A DNA stretch of 33,579 bases from Gammaproteobacteria bacterium (lineage in GTDB: Bacteria > Pseudomonadota > Gammaproteobacteria > Pseudomonadales > Azotimanducaceae), in assembly GCA_009837725.1 (NCBI GenBank), contig VXSY01000175.1, positions 1-33,579 of the forward strand, in the 5' to 3' direction. The first letter of the stretch is position 1, and each line of letters starts with the position of its first letter. Made by a program: the position numbers and the translations under genes. A model generated the notes under the pieces. That model did no database searches, had not been told where the DNA came from, and was given only the letters and a program-made list of their open reading frames with translations. This document shows positions 1 through 8,575 of the stretch, one piece after another.

Positions 1-532
1 GGTAGTGGGCGAGTTCGGCAATGGATTCGCGGATGTCGTCCAAGGCGCGGTGTGGATTGCGTTTCGTGAACTCGTTGTAGGCGGCTGGGTGCCAGCGGCG
101 CGCGAGTTCCTTGACGGTGCTTACGTCGATGATGCGGTAGTGCAGATAGCCTTCGAGTGTTGGCATGTGGCGGCCCAGGAAGCGGCGGTCTTGCCAGATG
201 GAGTTGCCGCAGAGGGGGGACGCGTCGCGTGCCACATGCTGCTCCAGGAAGGCGAGGGTGCGGGCTTCGGCTTCGACCAGGGTCACCTCGGACTCGCGCA
301 CGCGGGCCAAGAGGCCAGACTCCGCATGGTGCTTGCGGTTCCAGTCGTCCATGCCGGCGAGTTGCTCGTTGCTGGCGTGGATTGCCAGGGCCGGCCCCGC
401 CGCCACTTCGCGCAGTTCGTCATCGGTGACTAGCGTCGCGATCTCGATGATGGTGTCGGTTTCGACATCGAGGCCGGTCATCTCCAGGTCTATCCAGACG
501 AGTTTCCCCTCGCCCGGGCTTTCTTCGCTCAT
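1..532 (-). CDS. orn: Oligoribonuclease (3'-5' exoribonuclease), 3' end outside window
   Basis: This gene is absent from the ORF track because its stop codon lies beyond the left edge. Translating the minus strand from the ATG gives 177 residues that begin [21 protein letters not shown]. The [10 protein letters not shown] block supplies the first catalytic Asp and Glu of the DEDDh exonuclease family (D15, E17), and the C-terminal [11 protein letters not shown] block supplies the distal His and Asp. E. coli Orn has about 181 residues, so only a few are missing. The family degrades two- to five-nucleotide RNAs, including pGpG from cyclic-di-GMP turnover, in the cytoplasm. It is transcribed divergently from the rhodanese gene across about 64 bp. 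Identification is firm; truncation is only by the window. Confidence 0.95.
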   Translation of the reverse strand, partial: MSEESPGEGKLVWIDLEMTGLDVETDTIIEIATLVTDDELREVAAGPALAIHASNEQLAGMDDWNRKHHAESGLLARVRESEVTLVEAEARTLAFLEQHVARDASPLCGNSIWQDRRFLGRHMPTLEGYLHYRIIDVSTVKELARRWHPAAYNEFTKRNPHRALDDIRESIAELAHY

Positions 533-596
533 TGCACCCCGCATTCACGCCAACGGATTTACTATGCCACGGCGAATGCAAACTCAAGGGACCTGC

Positions 597-1412
597 ATGG
601 CTTCCGATCCGACCGTCATATCCGCTGCGGAGCTGGCTTCGAGGCTGGCCCAAGGGGAAGACCTGCTCGTGGTGCAGGTAACCTCGCGGCAGGTTTACGA
701 CGCGGCGCACATCGAGGGGTCCCATTGTGTGGAACCTGCGGAACTCGTGAGTGGCGTGCCGCCGGCGACGGGCCGGCTGCCGGATGCGGAGCGGCTGGCG
801 AGGCTCTTTGGTCGGCTTCGGCTTGCTGAAGACCGGCAGGTGGTGACGCTCGATGACGAGGGCGGCGGCTGGGCCGGGCGGTTGGCGTGGACGCTGGATG
901 TTCTGGGGCGGCGTGACTGGATCTACTTGGATGGTGGCCTGCACGCCTGGCACCAAAGCGGCTTGCCGCTTGTGTCCGGGCCGCCACCACCGAGCGACTC
1001 GACCACCGGCGTGCGCGTCACCGTCGATCGCGCCCCCATCGCCGAAGCCGAGGACATTTTGGAGCGGCTTGACGACCGGACCCTTACCGTCTGGGACTGC
1101 CGTTCGTGGGAGGAGTACACGGGCCAGCGCGTGGCCGCCGCGCGTGCGGGACATATTCCTGGGGCGGTTCATCTCGACTGGCTGGAACTCATGCAGCGGG
1201 ACCGGGGGCTGCGCCTCATCGACGACATCGCCGGCCTGCTCGCACGTCGAGGCATCGGCCCGGAGCAAGACGTGATCGCCCACTGCCAGACCCATCACCG
1301 TTCGGGCCTCGCCTACATGGTCGCCCGCCTCCTCGGCTTCCCCCGCATCCGCGCCTATCACGGGTCGTGGGCCGAATGGGGCAACCGACCGGACACCCCG
1401 GTCGAGACCTAA
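597..1412 (+). CDS. rhdA: Thiosulfate sulfurtransferase, RhdA-type tandem rhodanese
   Basis: A 271-residue protein with two rhodanese domains: an inactive N-terminal one (about 8-125) and a catalytic C-terminal one (about 145-268). The active-site loop is HCQTHHRSGLAY with Cys230. This is the CQTHHR loop typical of Azotobacter/Pseudomonas RhdA, distinct from the usual CRxGxxR, and at the same residue number as I recall for A. vinelandii RhdA. The family moves sulfane sulfur from thiosulfate to thiophilic acceptors. I chose the ATG at 597 because AAGGG lies six bases upstream and the fold starts directly after it; the longer ORF in the track runs back through orn on the opposite strand. psd follows after 16 bp, so the two are probably co-transcribed. 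Confidence 0.92.
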   Translation: MASDPTVISAAELASRLAQGEDLLVVQVTSRQVYDAAHIEGSHCVEPAELVSGVPPATGRLPDAERLARLFGRLRLAEDRQVVTLDDEGGGWAGRLAWTLDVLGRRDWIYLDGGLHAWHQSGLPLVSGPPPPSDSTTGVRVTVDRAPIAEAEDILERLDDRTLTVWDCRSWEEYTGQRVAAARAGHIPGAVHLDWLELMQRDRGLRLIDDIAGLLARRGIGPEQDVIAHCQTHHRSGLAYMVARLLGFPRIRAYHGSWAEWGNRPDTPVET

Positions 1413-1428
1413 CGGCGCTGCCGCGTTC

Positions 1429-2256
1429 ATGTCACACCCGGGTGCAAGCGTTGCCGAGGCGCTGCTGACCGCCTTCATGGGCGCGGTCGGCGGCGTGCGC
1501 CAGCGTCACTTCAAGCGCTTCGTGATCTGGATCTACACGCGCTTCTACCCCGTAAACCTCGACGAGGCCGTCGGCGAAACCGCCGCCGACTTCGACACCT
1601 TCAACCACTTCTTCACGCGCCGCCTTAAGCCGGGCGCACGGCCTTTGCCGGATGCGGCGGATGTCCTTGTCTGTCCCGCCGACGGCACCGTGAGTCAGGC
1701 CGGCCCGATCGCAAAGGGCCAACTTCTGCAGGCGAAAGGCCAGCGCTATTCCGTCGCCGACTTGCTGGGCGACACGGGACTCGCCGCCCGCTACGAAGGC
1801 GGCACGTTCGTCACGATCTATCTCTCCCCCCGCGACTACCACCGGGTGCATGTCCCTTGCGCAAGCGAGCTTGCGAGGGCAACCGAGATTCCGGGTCGCC
1901 TCTTCTCCGTGAACGCTTCGAGCGAACGGCGCGTGGTGGGGCTTTTCGCCCGCAACGAACGCTTGGTCATGCACCTCGCTGCCGCGTCTGGCGACTACGC
2001 CCTCGTCATGGTGGGCGCGCTCATCGTCGCCGGCATCGACACGCCTTGGCAAAGACCGCCGGTGCCGAGGGACGAGAGAACCAAAACGCGCGTTCTCCAC
2101 CCCGACGGAGTTCGCTTTGCTCGCGGCGATGAAGTCGGCACGTTCCGCATTGGCTCCACCGTGATCTGCCTCTTCCCACCGGGGATCGCCCTGACCAAAC
2201 GTTTCGCGCCCGGCGCCACGGTGCAAATGGGGGAGGCGATGGCGGTTGGCTGGTGA
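1429..2256 (+). CDS. psd: Phosphatidylserine decarboxylase proenzyme
   Basis: A 275-residue protein that aligns by eye over its length with E. coli Psd. It converts phosphatidylserine to phosphatidylethanolamine at the inner membrane. Visible landmarks are FNHFFTRRLKPGARP, PADG with Asp85, the SPRDYHRVH block with His141, and the self-cleavage site FRIGSTVI with Ser243, which becomes the pyruvoyl group. Asp, His and Ser therefore form the expected autoprocessing triad. The usual LGST is IGST here, a conservative change. The ATG lies 16 bp after the rhdA stop, consistent with one transcript. The gene converges with epmA, leaving only 33 bp between stops. Confidence 0.95.
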   Translation: MSHPGASVAEALLTAFMGAVGGVRQRHFKRFVIWIYTRFYPVNLDEAVGETAADFDTFNHFFTRRLKPGARPLPDAADVLVCPADGTVSQAGPIAKGQLLQAKGQRYSVADLLGDTGLAARYEGGTFVTIYLSPRDYHRVHVPCASELARATEIPGRLFSVNASSERRVVGLFARNERLVMHLAAASGDYALVMVGALIVAGIDTPWQRPPVPRDERTKTRVLHPDGVRFARGDEVGTFRIGSTVICLFPPGIALTKRFAPGATVQMGEAMAVGW

Positions 2257-2289
2257 GGCAGCCCCTCCCCAGACTGGAGCTGTTCGTGG

Positions 2290-3228
2290 TTAGGCGCGGT
2301 TCCAGTCGAAGGCGAGAACGGGGGATATGCCGTCGGTTCCGAGTTTGAGCGCCAGTAGGCGGTCGAAGCCGAGGGCCACGCCGGCGCAGTTGGGGAGGCC
2401 GTGGCGTTGGGCGGCCAGGAGGCGTTCGTCGGGCTTGGGGACACAGAGGCCAGAAGCGCGGCGTTTCTCCGTGTCGGCGGCCATGCGCTGGGCCAGTTCG
2501 TCCGGGTCCGCGAGTTCGTGGTAGCCGTTGGCGATTTCTACGCCGTTGATTACCAGCTCGAAGCGTTCCGCGTGGGGGCGGCGCTTGGATGCATTCACCC
2601 GTGCCAGGGCGGCTTGGTCAGGTGGGTATTCGGTTACGAAAACTCGGCCTTCGCCGCGGTCGGCTAGCGCCGCGGCAAGCATCAGGTCAAGGGCTTCCTC
2701 GGTTCGTGACGTGGAGCTGGCCTTGTATCCGAGTTGGGCGCAGATGTCGGCCAGGTCGTCCACGCTTGCTGTGTCGATGTCGATGTCGAACCGATCGGCC
2801 AACAGTTGCCGATACGGGATGCACAGGTACGGCGCAGGGCTTAGCAGGCAGTCGACCAACTCTTCCACCTCCAGCATGAGGCGGTTGGCGTCGAAGTCGA
2901 GGCGATACCACTCCAGCATGAGGAACTCGGGGTTGTGCCAGCGGCCCTGTTCGCCTTGTCGGAACACCGGGCCCAGTTGGTAGATGGAAGGGGCGCCGGC
3001 GGCCAACAGGCGCTTCATGTGGTATTCGGGCGAGGTTTGCAGATAGCGGCCGCCGACGGCGATGCTCTCGATGGCGGGGTCGAGCACGGTGTGGGATGCC
3101 AGCACCGGGGTGTTCACCTCCAGCACGCCCCGCTCGGCAAAGAAAGCGCGGGTGGCGGCGAGGGCGGCCGCACGTGCGTGCAGCGTTTCGATGGCGCAAC
3201 TAGGCGGCCAGTCGTGGGCCTCGCTCAC
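2290..3228 (-). CDS. epmA: EF-P (R)-beta-lysine ligase
   Basis: A 312-residue class II lysyl-tRNA-synthetase-like protein without the anticodon-binding domain, close to E. coli EpmA (about 325 residues). Motif 2 is visible as VFRQGEQGRWHNPEFLMLEW and motif 3 as GVALGFDRLLAL. The family activates (R)-beta-lysine and attaches it to Lys34 of elongation factor P. The start codon is GTG; a GAGG overlapping the efp stop lies ten bases upstream and can serve as ribosome-binding site. The gene follows efp after 12 bp, so modifier and substrate are co-transcribed. The partner aminomutase EpmB is not in this window. Confidence 0.93.
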   Translation of the reverse strand: MSEAHDWPPSCAIETLHARAAALAATRAFFAERGVLEVNTPVLASHTVLDPAIESIAVGGRYLQTSPEYHMKRLLAAGAPSIYQLGPVFRQGEQGRWHNPEFLMLEWYRLDFDANRLMLEVEELVDCLLSPAPYLCIPYRQLLADRFDIDIDTASVDDLADICAQLGYKASSTSRTEEALDLMLAAALADRGEGRVFVTEYPPDQAALARVNASKRRPHAERFELVINGVEIANGYHELADPDELAQRMAADTEKRRASGLCVPKPDERLLAAQRHGLPNCAGVALGFDRLLALKLGTDGISPVLAFDWNRA

Positions 3229-3240
3229 GGGACGTGAACC

Positions 3241-3813
3241 TCAGTCGCGCACCCGACTGACGTATTCGCCGGTGCGCGTGTCGATGCGCAGCACCTCGCC
3301 AATCTCGATGAAGAGCGGCACCTTGATGACGGCGCCAGTGCTGAGGGTCGCCGGCTTGTTGCCACCTTGCGCCGTGTCGCCGCGCATTCCGGGATCGGTT
3401 TCGGCTACCTGAAGCTCCACGAAGTTGGGTGGCACGACGGAGATGGGGCTGTCGTTCCAGAGCGTGACCGAGCACACGTCCTGCTCCTTCAGCCACTGGC
3501 GTGCGTCGCCCACGGCGGCGGCGGCGGCCTCGAATTGCTCGTAGCTGCCATCGGTCTTCATGAAATGCCAGAACTCGCCGTCGTTGTAGAGGTATTCCAT
3601 GTCCGTTTCGAGGACATCCGCGCCTTCGATGGTCTCGCCGCTGCGAAACGTGCGCTCCCACACCCGACCGGTGTTGAGGTTGCGGAATTTGACGCGGCTG
3701 AAGGCTTGGCCCTTGCCTGGCTTGACGAACTCGTTCTCCAGAATCGAGCAGGGGGAACCCTCCAGGAGCACCTTGAGCCCTGGGCGGAATTCGTTGGTCG
3801 CATAGGTCGCCAC
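3241..3813 (-). CDS. efp: Translation elongation factor P
   Basis: A 190-residue EF-P that relieves ribosome stalling at polyproline stretches. The N-terminus reads [19 protein letters not shown] and the modification loop is KPGKGQAF with Lys34, the residue beta-lysylated in enterobacteria. All three KOW/OB-like domains are present and the C-terminus GEYVSRVRD is typical. The start is a GTG; the track's 274-residue ORF begins far upstream with no family similarity. E. coli EF-P has 188 residues, which supports this start. epmA follows immediately, which agrees with lysine rather than rhamnose modification at this locus. Confidence 0.95.
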   Translation of the reverse strand: MATYATNEFRPGLKVLLEGSPCSILENEFVKPGKGQAFSRVKFRNLNTGRVWERTFRSGETIEGADVLETDMEYLYNDGEFWHFMKTDGSYEQFEAAAAAVGDARQWLKEQDVCSVTLWNDSPISVVPPNFVELQVAETDPGMRGDTAQGGNKPATLSTGAVIKVPLFIEIGEVLRIDTRTGEYVSRVRD

Positions 3814-3856
3814 GGACGGTCGCCTCGTCTGCTTGGAAGCGCGGAATGATAGCCGG

Positions 3857-4099
3857 CTATAGCGACGCGGCTCGTTGGAATGCGGAGTGGACACGCTTGG
3901 GTACGTTGATTGCCTCGAACATCCGAGAGGGGAAGAGGTAATCTTCACCGCTTTCATCCACCACGCGCAAATCTCCGTCCCGGGCGGCGTCGACATCCGG
4001 CACGGACCGGTAAATCTTGTGCAGTTCCAGCGAGGCGCTATAGCCCTTGTTGTCCACGCAGACAACGTACTCGGGAGCGCCTTGGAGTGCTGCAGCCAT
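3857..4099 (-). CDS. Small conserved hypothetical protein, second gene of a pair
   Basis: An 80-residue protein starting [20 protein letters not shown], with a core that runs [16 protein letters not shown] and then [20 protein letters not shown] recognise this as a widespread uncharacterised family, found in cyanobacteria among others, in which the [13 protein letters not shown]-like block is conserved. No enzyme motif, membrane segment or signal peptide is visible. The ATG lies only two bases after the stop of the upstream 77-residue gene, so the two are translated as a pair. It ends 43 bp before efp. A two-gene module, possibly regulatory or toxin-antitoxin-like, is a guess from size and spacing only. 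Confidence 0.72.
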   Translation of the reverse strand: MAAALQGAPEYVVCVDNKGYSASLELHKIYRSVPDVDAARDGDLRVVDESGEDYLFPSRMFEAINVPKRVHSAFQRAASL

Positions 4100-4101
4100 G
4101 T

Positions 4102-4335
4102 TCAGTCCAGATACCGTTTGCGCTTGATTTCGCGTCGGCCAATGCCGTGCGCCTCGTACCAGTGTAGCTCTGCCAAGCGGATGTCGCCATTCTCCAACTG
4201 CACGCTGGCGACCCCCTTGCACTTACGCCAGTTTCCGGCACCGTAAGCGCGCCGGAGCCTTGGCAATTCGCGGATGCCGGAGCCTCGGGCAATCGTCTCC
4301 GCATCGGAGATGGCGCCAATGACCTCAAACTGCAC
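4102..4335 (-). CDS. Small conserved hypothetical protein, first gene of a pair
   Basis: A 77-residue basic protein: MQFEVIGAISDAETIARGSG at the start, RRAYGAGNWRKCKGVASVQL in the middle and LHWYEAHGIGRREIKRKRYL at the end. I recall the WRKLKGVA...RxAELHWYEAHGIG pattern as a conserved small family of unknown function that often precedes a gene like its downstream neighbour. The start is GTG. The basic, aromatic C-terminus could bind nucleic acid, but nothing shows this directly. It is probably co-transcribed with the 80-residue gene, and perhaps with efp and epmA. Confidence 0.72.
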   Translation of the reverse strand: MQFEVIGAISDAETIARGSGIRELPRLRRAYGAGNWRKCKGVASVQLENGDIRLAELHWYEAHGIGRREIKRKRYLD

Positions 4336-4409
4336 GTCACGTTACCTAACGCCACCTCGGACTCAAGCGGAATGCTCGCGGGCTCCGGCAACTTCGTCAA
4401 GGCGCGTTG

Positions 4410-6437
4410 TCAAACGCTTTGCATGGTCACAAAGTGCCGGTAGTGGCTGTTGGGGTTCGCCATCAAGTCTTCGTGCGTGCCCACGTCGCGCACTCGACCC
4501 TCTTCGAGGAAGACGATGCGGTCCGCGTGGCGGATGGTGGAGAGACGGTGGGCGATGACGATGGCGAGGCGGTGCTCCGCGCCGACCTTGAGCGCCTGGA
4601 TCAGGTCGTTTTCGGTCTTCGGATCCAGGGCGGCGGTAGGTTCGTCAAGGACGAGGACGGGGGTCTCGCGGACGAGGCCTCGGGCGATGCACAGGCGTTG
4701 CTGCTGGCCGACGGAGAGGGTGTCGCCGGATTGGCCGAGAATGGTGTCGATGCCGTCCGGGAGTTCGTCGATGAAGTCCGTGCAGGCCGCGCCTTCGAGG
4801 GCGCGGCGGATGTCGGTGTCGCTGGCGTCTGGCCTTGCCAGCAGGAGGTTGTCGCGGATCGAGGTCGAGAGCAGGGAGTGCTCCTGAAAGACGTAGGCGA
4901 CTTGGCTGCGCAGCGACCCAAGATCGACTTCGGTCACGTCGCGGCCGTCCACCAGCACGCGACCGTCGGTGGCCTGCAGGAAGGCGGGAATGAGGTACGC
5001 GAGGCTGGTCTTGCCGGAGCCGGTGGGACCAACGATGGCTACCATTTCACCCATCGGCAGTTTGAGGTCGACTTCCGATAGCGCTCGCCGACCGTCTGGG
5101 TAGTCGAAGCTCACGTCGCGCAACTCGAAGCCTTGGCGGATGGGGCCCTGTTTCGGCCCCTGAAGGCGATCATCGTCTACCGGATAGTCGAGGAAGAAGA
5201 AGACCCGCCGCACCGCGGCCACCGGCCCCTGCAGCTCGATCCAGAACGCGCCGATGCCGGTGGCCGTCTCCAAGATGCCCCAGAGGAGGCCAAACAGAAC
5301 GAAGAAATCGCCGGGCGACATCTGCCCGTCGATGATCTGGTCGGTCACCAGGCGAACGATGAAGATCGCCGCCACGATCATCACCGCGAGGATGGCGACC
5401 AGCATGGCGATGCCCACCGCCAGCGCGAAGCGTTCGCGCAGGAACGACTCTGAGCTGCGTTCGGCGAAGCGTTCCGCATCCCGACGCATCCCGCCAAGGC
5501 TCTGCACGGCGTACACGTTGTCCATCGTCTCTTCGATGGCGTTGGTGGTAGCCGCGCCGGCGGCGCGCTTGGCCTGATTCATGCGGCGCACGAGGGCGGA
5601 GGCGGGGAACGTGACGAGAAAGGCCAGCGGAAACGCCGACCACGCGATCCACACGAGTTCCGGGGCGACGTTGCTGTAGGTGTATTGGACGAGATAGAGG
5701 TTGATGCCGCCCCAGACCAGCGTGTGTACCGGGTTGAGCGTGAGTTGGTAGCAGATTTCCGGCACCTGCGGCGTGTCATAGAGCACGCGGTAGATGGAGT
5801 CGCCGATGCGCTGGTCGTCCAGCGTCGTCATCGGCAGGCGCGTGAGGCGGGCGAAAAGCCGCGTGCGGAGGGTGTCGGCGAGGCGTTGGGTGAGGCGAAT
5901 GTTGACGAGATACTCGCCAACACCCCAGATGCCGCCGGCGGCGCTGGTGCCGGCGCTGATCTGGTTTTCGCCTTGCGTCGCGGCATCCGCGCCGCCGAAC
6001 AGGCCAAACTCCTCGAAGGCACCGGCGCGGGTGCCGAACACCACCAGCAGGAGCAGCAGCACGATCGCCAGCACCAGCATGATTTCCATCGGCGCCATGC
6101 CATCCACGAAGCCGACAAGGGGTGTCATGAACGGCGGATAGGGCACGTCGGTGTCGCCAAACGGGCGTTCGAGGAGCACGTTGTCGGTGAGGATCTTGCC
6201 GAGCAAGGGCAGCATCACGGCCGGCACCATGAAACCGAAGCCGAACAGGAACTTGGCGGCGAAGAGGCCCCGCGCTTGGGCGAGCAGGCGCAGCGAGCGC
6301 CCCATCAGCACCGCGGCCTGACGGGAGGAGACGGCGGTGTCGAGATCGATGCGGTCGTCGAAACGCAGGCGGCGGTCGCGCGCCTCGCGTCGGCTCTCGC
6401 CAGCACTTGCCGGCTCGAGGGAAGCGGCGTCGCTCAT
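4410..6437 (-). CDS. ABC exporter half-transporter (TMD-NBD), second subunit
   Basis: A 675-residue half-transporter: a cytoplasmic N-terminal extension of about 50 residues, six predicted membrane segments over about 60-400, and a nucleotide-binding domain from about 440. The NBD shows Walker A GPTGSGKT, signature LSVGQQQR, Walker B VLVLDEPTAA and the H-loop in IAHRLST, so it should hydrolyse ATP. A loop of about 60 residues between the first membrane segments is longer than usual. The ATG overlaps the upstream transporter's restored stop as ATGA, which argues for coupled translation and a heterodimer of the MsbA/MdlAB kind. The substrate cannot be told; lipid, peptide or drug export are all possible. 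Confidence 0.88.
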   Translation of the reverse strand: MSDAASLEPASAGESRREARDRRLRFDDRIDLDTAVSSRQAAVLMGRSLRLLAQARGLFAAKFLFGFGFMVPAVMLPLLGKILTDNVLLERPFGDTDVPYPPFMTPLVGFVDGMAPMEIMLVLAIVLLLLLVVFGTRAGAFEEFGLFGGADAATQGENQISAGTSAAGGIWGVGEYLVNIRLTQRLADTLRTRLFARLTRLPMTTLDDQRIGDSIYRVLYDTPQVPEICYQLTLNPVHTLVWGGINLYLVQYTYSNVAPELVWIAWSAFPLAFLVTFPASALVRRMNQAKRAAGAATTNAIEETMDNVYAVQSLGGMRRDAERFAERSSESFLRERFALAVGIAMLVAILAVMIVAAIFIVRLVTDQIIDGQMSPGDFFVLFGLLWGILETATGIGAFWIELQGPVAAVRRVFFFLDYPVDDDRLQGPKQGPIRQGFELRDVSFDYPDGRRALSEVDLKLPMGEMVAIVGPTGSGKTSLAYLIPAFLQATDGRVLVDGRDVTEVDLGSLRSQVAYVFQEHSLLSTSIRDNLLLARPDASDTDIRRALEGAACTDFIDELPDGIDTILGQSGDTLSVGQQQRLCIARGLVRETPVLVLDEPTAALDPKTENDLIQALKVGAEHRLAIVIAHRLSTIRHADRIVFLEEGRVRDVGTHEDLMANPNSHYRHFVTMQSV

Positions 6438-8472
6438 CCGGCGGCCTCAAGCCCGACCGTCTCGGCTTGCACAAAGCTGCGGTAGCGACCGTTCGGCGTG
6501 TCATCAACTCGTCGTGGGTGCCGGTTTCGGCGATCCTTCCGTCTTCAAGGAAGGCGATTTGGTCGGCATCTCGGATGGTGGACAGGCGGTGGGTGATCAG
6601 GAACATCACCCTGTCCTTGCCCCATTCGGCGAGATTGCCGAGCAGTTCGCGCTCCGTGAGGGCATCAAGCGAAGCCGTGGGTTCGTCGAGGATCAGGATG
6701 GGCGTGTCGCGGACGATTGCGCGCGCGATGGAGAGGCGCTGCCGCTGGCCGGTGGAGAGCTTGCCACCACGCTCGCCAAGCTCGGTCTGGTAACCGTTTT
6801 CCATCTCGCCGATGAACTCGTGTGCGCAGGCGACCTTGGCTGCCGCCTCCACGTCCGCCATGGTCTTGCCTTCGGCGGCGTAGCCGATGTTGTCGGCGAC
6901 GGTGCCGGCGAACAGCACGTTCTTCTGCAAGGCGATGGCGGTTGAGGCGCGGACGTCGTCGACGCGCAGGTCGCGGATGTCGACGTCGTTGAAGGCGACG
7001 GCGCCGCGTTCCGGGTCGTAGAGCCGCAGAACCATCGACATGAGCGTGGACTTGCCGGACCCGGTGGCGCCGACGATCGCGGTGACGGTTCCGGCGTGTG
7101 CCACAAGATCGACGCCCCGAAGCACGGGCAGCCGGTCGCCACCATTGGTGGGAGTGGGGTTCGTGGGCGACGGGCCCTCAGGGAACCGGCTTGCCCCGTC
7201 CCGTGCCGAATCGGTCAGATGAGCAGGCAGCTCGTAGGAGAAGTGCACCTCGCGACAAGTGACGCTGCGGAGCGGAGTGGGAAAACGGCGCGGGTCTTCA
7301 CCATCAATGATGTCCGGTTCAAGGTCGAGCAGGAAGAAGGCGCGTTCCAGACCGATGAAGAGGTCCTGCGTCATGCACCAGATGCGAATCAGCCAGAAGC
7401 TGTTGCCAAGCCCCTCTTCCACCTGCTCGCGGGCGTAGCGGAACGCGCCGAGGTTCCACACCGCGAAGCCGATCAGCGCTGCCACCGCCGCGCCGCGATA
7501 GGTCTCGCGTTCCTCGATCACCCAACCGGCGAGCACGTATTCGGCGCCGATGGCGACGGTGCCGCCCAAGGTCATCGCCGCGGCGGTCAGTAGCACGATG
7601 TCGAGGCGCAGATGGAAGGCGGCGTCGAGGGCGCGGTGCGAATCGTGGTGGAAGCGGTCCAGGATGCGTGCCTCGGCACGGTTCGCCTTCACCACCTTGA
7701 TGGCCGCGAACGACTCTTGCAGGCGCGAGGTGAGATCGCTGTTGGCGAGCCGGTTTTCGCGTGCGCGGCGGCGTATGCGCGGCGTGAACACCGCCGTGAG
7801 CCAAACCATCGGCACGCCGACGAAGATGCAGGCGACGGCGATTGTGGGGCTAAGGAGATACAGGAGCACCAGCGCAAGCAGCGTCCAGAAGAGGGCCGTG
7901 AAGGGGCCGATCAGCGCCTCTTGCAGCAGGTTCACGATCATGGCGCTGTCCTGATAGACCCGGAACACGGCGTCGCCCACCCGGGCGTGGCTGTGGTACT
8001 TGAGCGACAGGTGCTCGGCCCGCTCGACCATCGCCACGCGCAAGCTCTGGTTGATGTTGTGCCGAATCCACGCCTCGTAGTAGGGCAGCGAAGCGAGGCC
8101 GCCGAGCAGCACGAGGCCACCGATGCCGAACCAGATGAGCAAGCGGTCGCGCACGATCCGGCGCTCTTCGGCGGACAACGGTTCCTCGTCGGTGGCGCCG
8201 GTGGTGACGTACTCCTCGCCGACCCCAAGCACCACGGCCTGCAACGGCTGCAGGCGCTCGCCGACGAGCACTTTGTTGGCGAGGAGATCGCCAGCAACGG
8301 CCCAAATCGCCACCATGAAGATGGCGGACACCGCGCTGATCGCCATGAAGGCAATCAAATGCCTCAGCATGGGACGGATGAACGGCCAAGCCCGCGCGAT
8401 GAGCTGCCACAAGCGACGGGCGCTCATGGTGGGGTCCGGCTCTACGCCGCCCGGAGCCTTATCTCGGGTCAC
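6434..8472 (-). CDS. ABC exporter half-transporter, first subunit, with apparent 1-base deletion near 3' end
   Basis: An MsbA/MdlA-like half-transporter: membrane domain, then an NBD with Walker A GATGSGKS (about residue 467), signature LSTGQRQR, Walker B ILILDEPTAS and ITHRLST. As written the frame runs on for about 240 unrelated, Arg/Pro-rich residues to 5776. Just after THDELM, one frame over, the sequence reads DTPNGRYRSFVQAETVGLEAAG and stops in an ATGA overlap with the next gene. Adding one base (AC to AAC) gives ELMNTPNGRYRSF, a normal exporter tail, and a 679-residue protein. Start: a GTG with AAGAGG six bases upstream; an ATG 45 bp further in is the alternative. The deletion may be real or an assembly error. 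Confidence 0.85.
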
Positions 8473-8575
8473 AGAGGGCCTCTTGGGGGCGGGGGCAAGA
8501 TGCCGTCGCCCCAGGGCCCGTCCCAACGCCAGCGAACGGCATGTCCACAACCCATCTAACGGGCCCTACAAACTG

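Noticed and set aside
533-596. Sigma-70 promoter for orn (TTGAGT and CATAGT on the minus strand)
   Set aside because: The spacer is 15 bp and both boxes are only partial matches; too weak to annotate.
165-596. N-terminal extension of the rhodanese ORF to 165
   Set aside because: It runs antisense through orn, and a good ribosome-binding site precedes the ATG at 597.
5776-6433. C-terminal 240 residues of the 924-residue ORF as a genuine extra domain of the ABC protein
   Set aside because: The residues are Arg/Pro/His-rich and lie out of frame over the start of the second ABC gene; a one-base correction removes them and gives a normal end.
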